From Mesotoga sp. (GTDB taxonomy: Bacteria > Thermotogota > Thermotogae > Petrotogales > Kosmotogaceae): DNA of 7,104 bases. Under the pieces are notes generated by a model. The model worked only from the letters and a program-made list of their open reading frames with translations. It was not told where the DNA came from and did not search any database. Shown one piece after another: positions 6,603 through 7,104 of the stretch. Every line of letters starts with the position of its first letter. Position 1 is the first letter of the stretch. The translations under genes and the position numbers were made by a program. The DNA is taken from the NCBI GenBank assembly GCA_011620045.1, contig WOZY01000047.1, positions 1 through 7,104 of the forward strand, read 5' to 3'.

Positions 6603-7104
6603 TGATAGAGACGATTGTAAAGAACCTTGAAGCAAATTCAGTAGATGCATGGAAAATAAGGGAAGAGAACATTGAGAGTGAAGAGTATTTCTTTGTAGGG
6701 AACAAGGTCGATCTTGGAAGGGCGAAAAAGGTAAAGAAGTACGAAGTAACTGTCTACCGAGATTTTGAAGAGGGCGAAAAGAAATACAGGGGAAGCTCGA
6801 CGGTTACCGTAAGCTCGGGAACAACGGCTGAGGAAATCGTCCATTCAATACAGGAGGCCTTTTTTGCTGCAGGTTTCGCCAAGAATCCCTGGTATCCAAT
6901 GGCACCGAAATTCTCGCGGAGATTCGAAACAGCCGAACATGACCTTCATGATCTTTCAAGAGACGCGATTGGAGCAATCTTTGATAATGAAAAACCGTAC
7001 AATTCATGGTTGAACTCCGTTGAGATTTTTGTGACGAGAAACGGGTACCGCATTCTAAACTCTGAAGGTGTCGACGTGGCCTTTTCAAAATATAGAACAT
7101 ACAT
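6602..7104 (+). CDS. TldD/PmbA-family protein, probable TldE-like partner (5' part)
   Basis: The reading frame opens at ATG 6602, overlapping the TAA of tldD by one base (TAATG), with GAGG at 6590-6593 as ribosome binding site. It stays open for 167 codons to the right edge. The N-terminal part resembles the N-terminal domain of PmbA/TldE-like proteins. It has a stretch rich in charged residues and beta strands (EVTVYRDFEEGEKKYRG), then SGTTAEEIVHSIQEAF, and near the edge the family landmark NSEGVDVAF preceded by TRNGYR. Position and overlap make it the expected heterodimer partner of TldD. The region where TldD has HExxxH (near residue 260) and the C-terminal Cys lie beyond the window, so I cannot say whether this copy is catalytically active or the inactive TldE type. 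Confidence 0.85.
   Translation, partial: MIETIVKNLEANSVDAWKIREENIESEEYFFVGNKVDLGRAKKVKKYEVTVYRDFEEGEKKYRGSSTVTVSSGTTAEEIVHSIQEAFFAAGFAKNPWYPMAPKFSRRFETAEHDLHDLSRDAIGAIFDNEKPYNSWLNSVEIFVTRNGYRILNSEGVDVAFSKYRTY

Noticed and set aside
6804..7100. A 98-codon open frame on the minus strand near the right edge
   Set aside because: It is antisense to the PmbA-like gene, whose plus frame shows family motifs and a coupled start; this frame has no recognisable content.
1..7104. CRISPR array, mobile element or prophage remnant
   Set aside because: I saw no regularly spaced direct repeats, transposase-like frames, terminal inverted repeats or target-site duplications.

Overview
This window most likely comes from a Thermotogota-type bacterium, with a Mesotoga/Kosmotoga-like lineage as my best guess. 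The reasons are moderate GC, heavy AGA/AGG arginine use, strong AGGAGG ribosome binding sites, frequent TTG starts, and the gene families present. I could not run a database search, so the taxonomy is an inference. All genes look intact and ordinary in composition. I see no insertion sequence, prophage gene, CRISPR array, tRNA or rRNA.

Layout: (1) Positions 1-1497, plus strand: the end of an oligopeptide-family ABC transporter operon. It holds the 3' part of the OppD/DppD-type ATPase and a complete OppF/DppF-type ATPase, overlapping by one base in a TGATG junction. Both carry a C-terminal four-cysteine set suited to an iron-sulfur cluster. (2) Positions 1559-2839, minus strand: a secreted alpha/beta hydrolase with an N-terminal DUF3887-like domain, converging on the transporter operon. 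Its nucleophile-elbow serine is replaced by glycine. (3) Positions 2976-4905, minus strand: a two-gene NatA/NatB-like ABC exporter operon (ATPase then permease, 8-base overlap), closed by a good intrinsic terminator at about 2912-2942 that separates it from the hydrolase. (4) Positions 4906-5171: a 266-base divergent control region with back-to-back promoter candidates and two inverted repeats built on the same ACTCTA/TAGAGT half-site. (5) Positions 5172-7104, plus strand: a complete TldD-type metallopeptidase followed, with a one-base overlap, by the 5' part of a second TldD/PmbA-family gene that runs off the window, as expected for a TldD/TldE heterodimer.

How they work together: the transporter ATPases power uptake of oligopeptides, or of oligosaccharides as often found in Thermotogota. 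The NatAB-like pair is probably an export system. The TldD/PmbA pair is a cytoplasmic protease expected to trim unfolded peptides or leader peptides. The divergent arrangement of the exporter and the TldD operon could mean co-regulation, but sequence alone does not show that they share a pathway. I did not find a convincing wholly new system. The two points most worth a second look are the serine-less hydrolase and the divergent control region.
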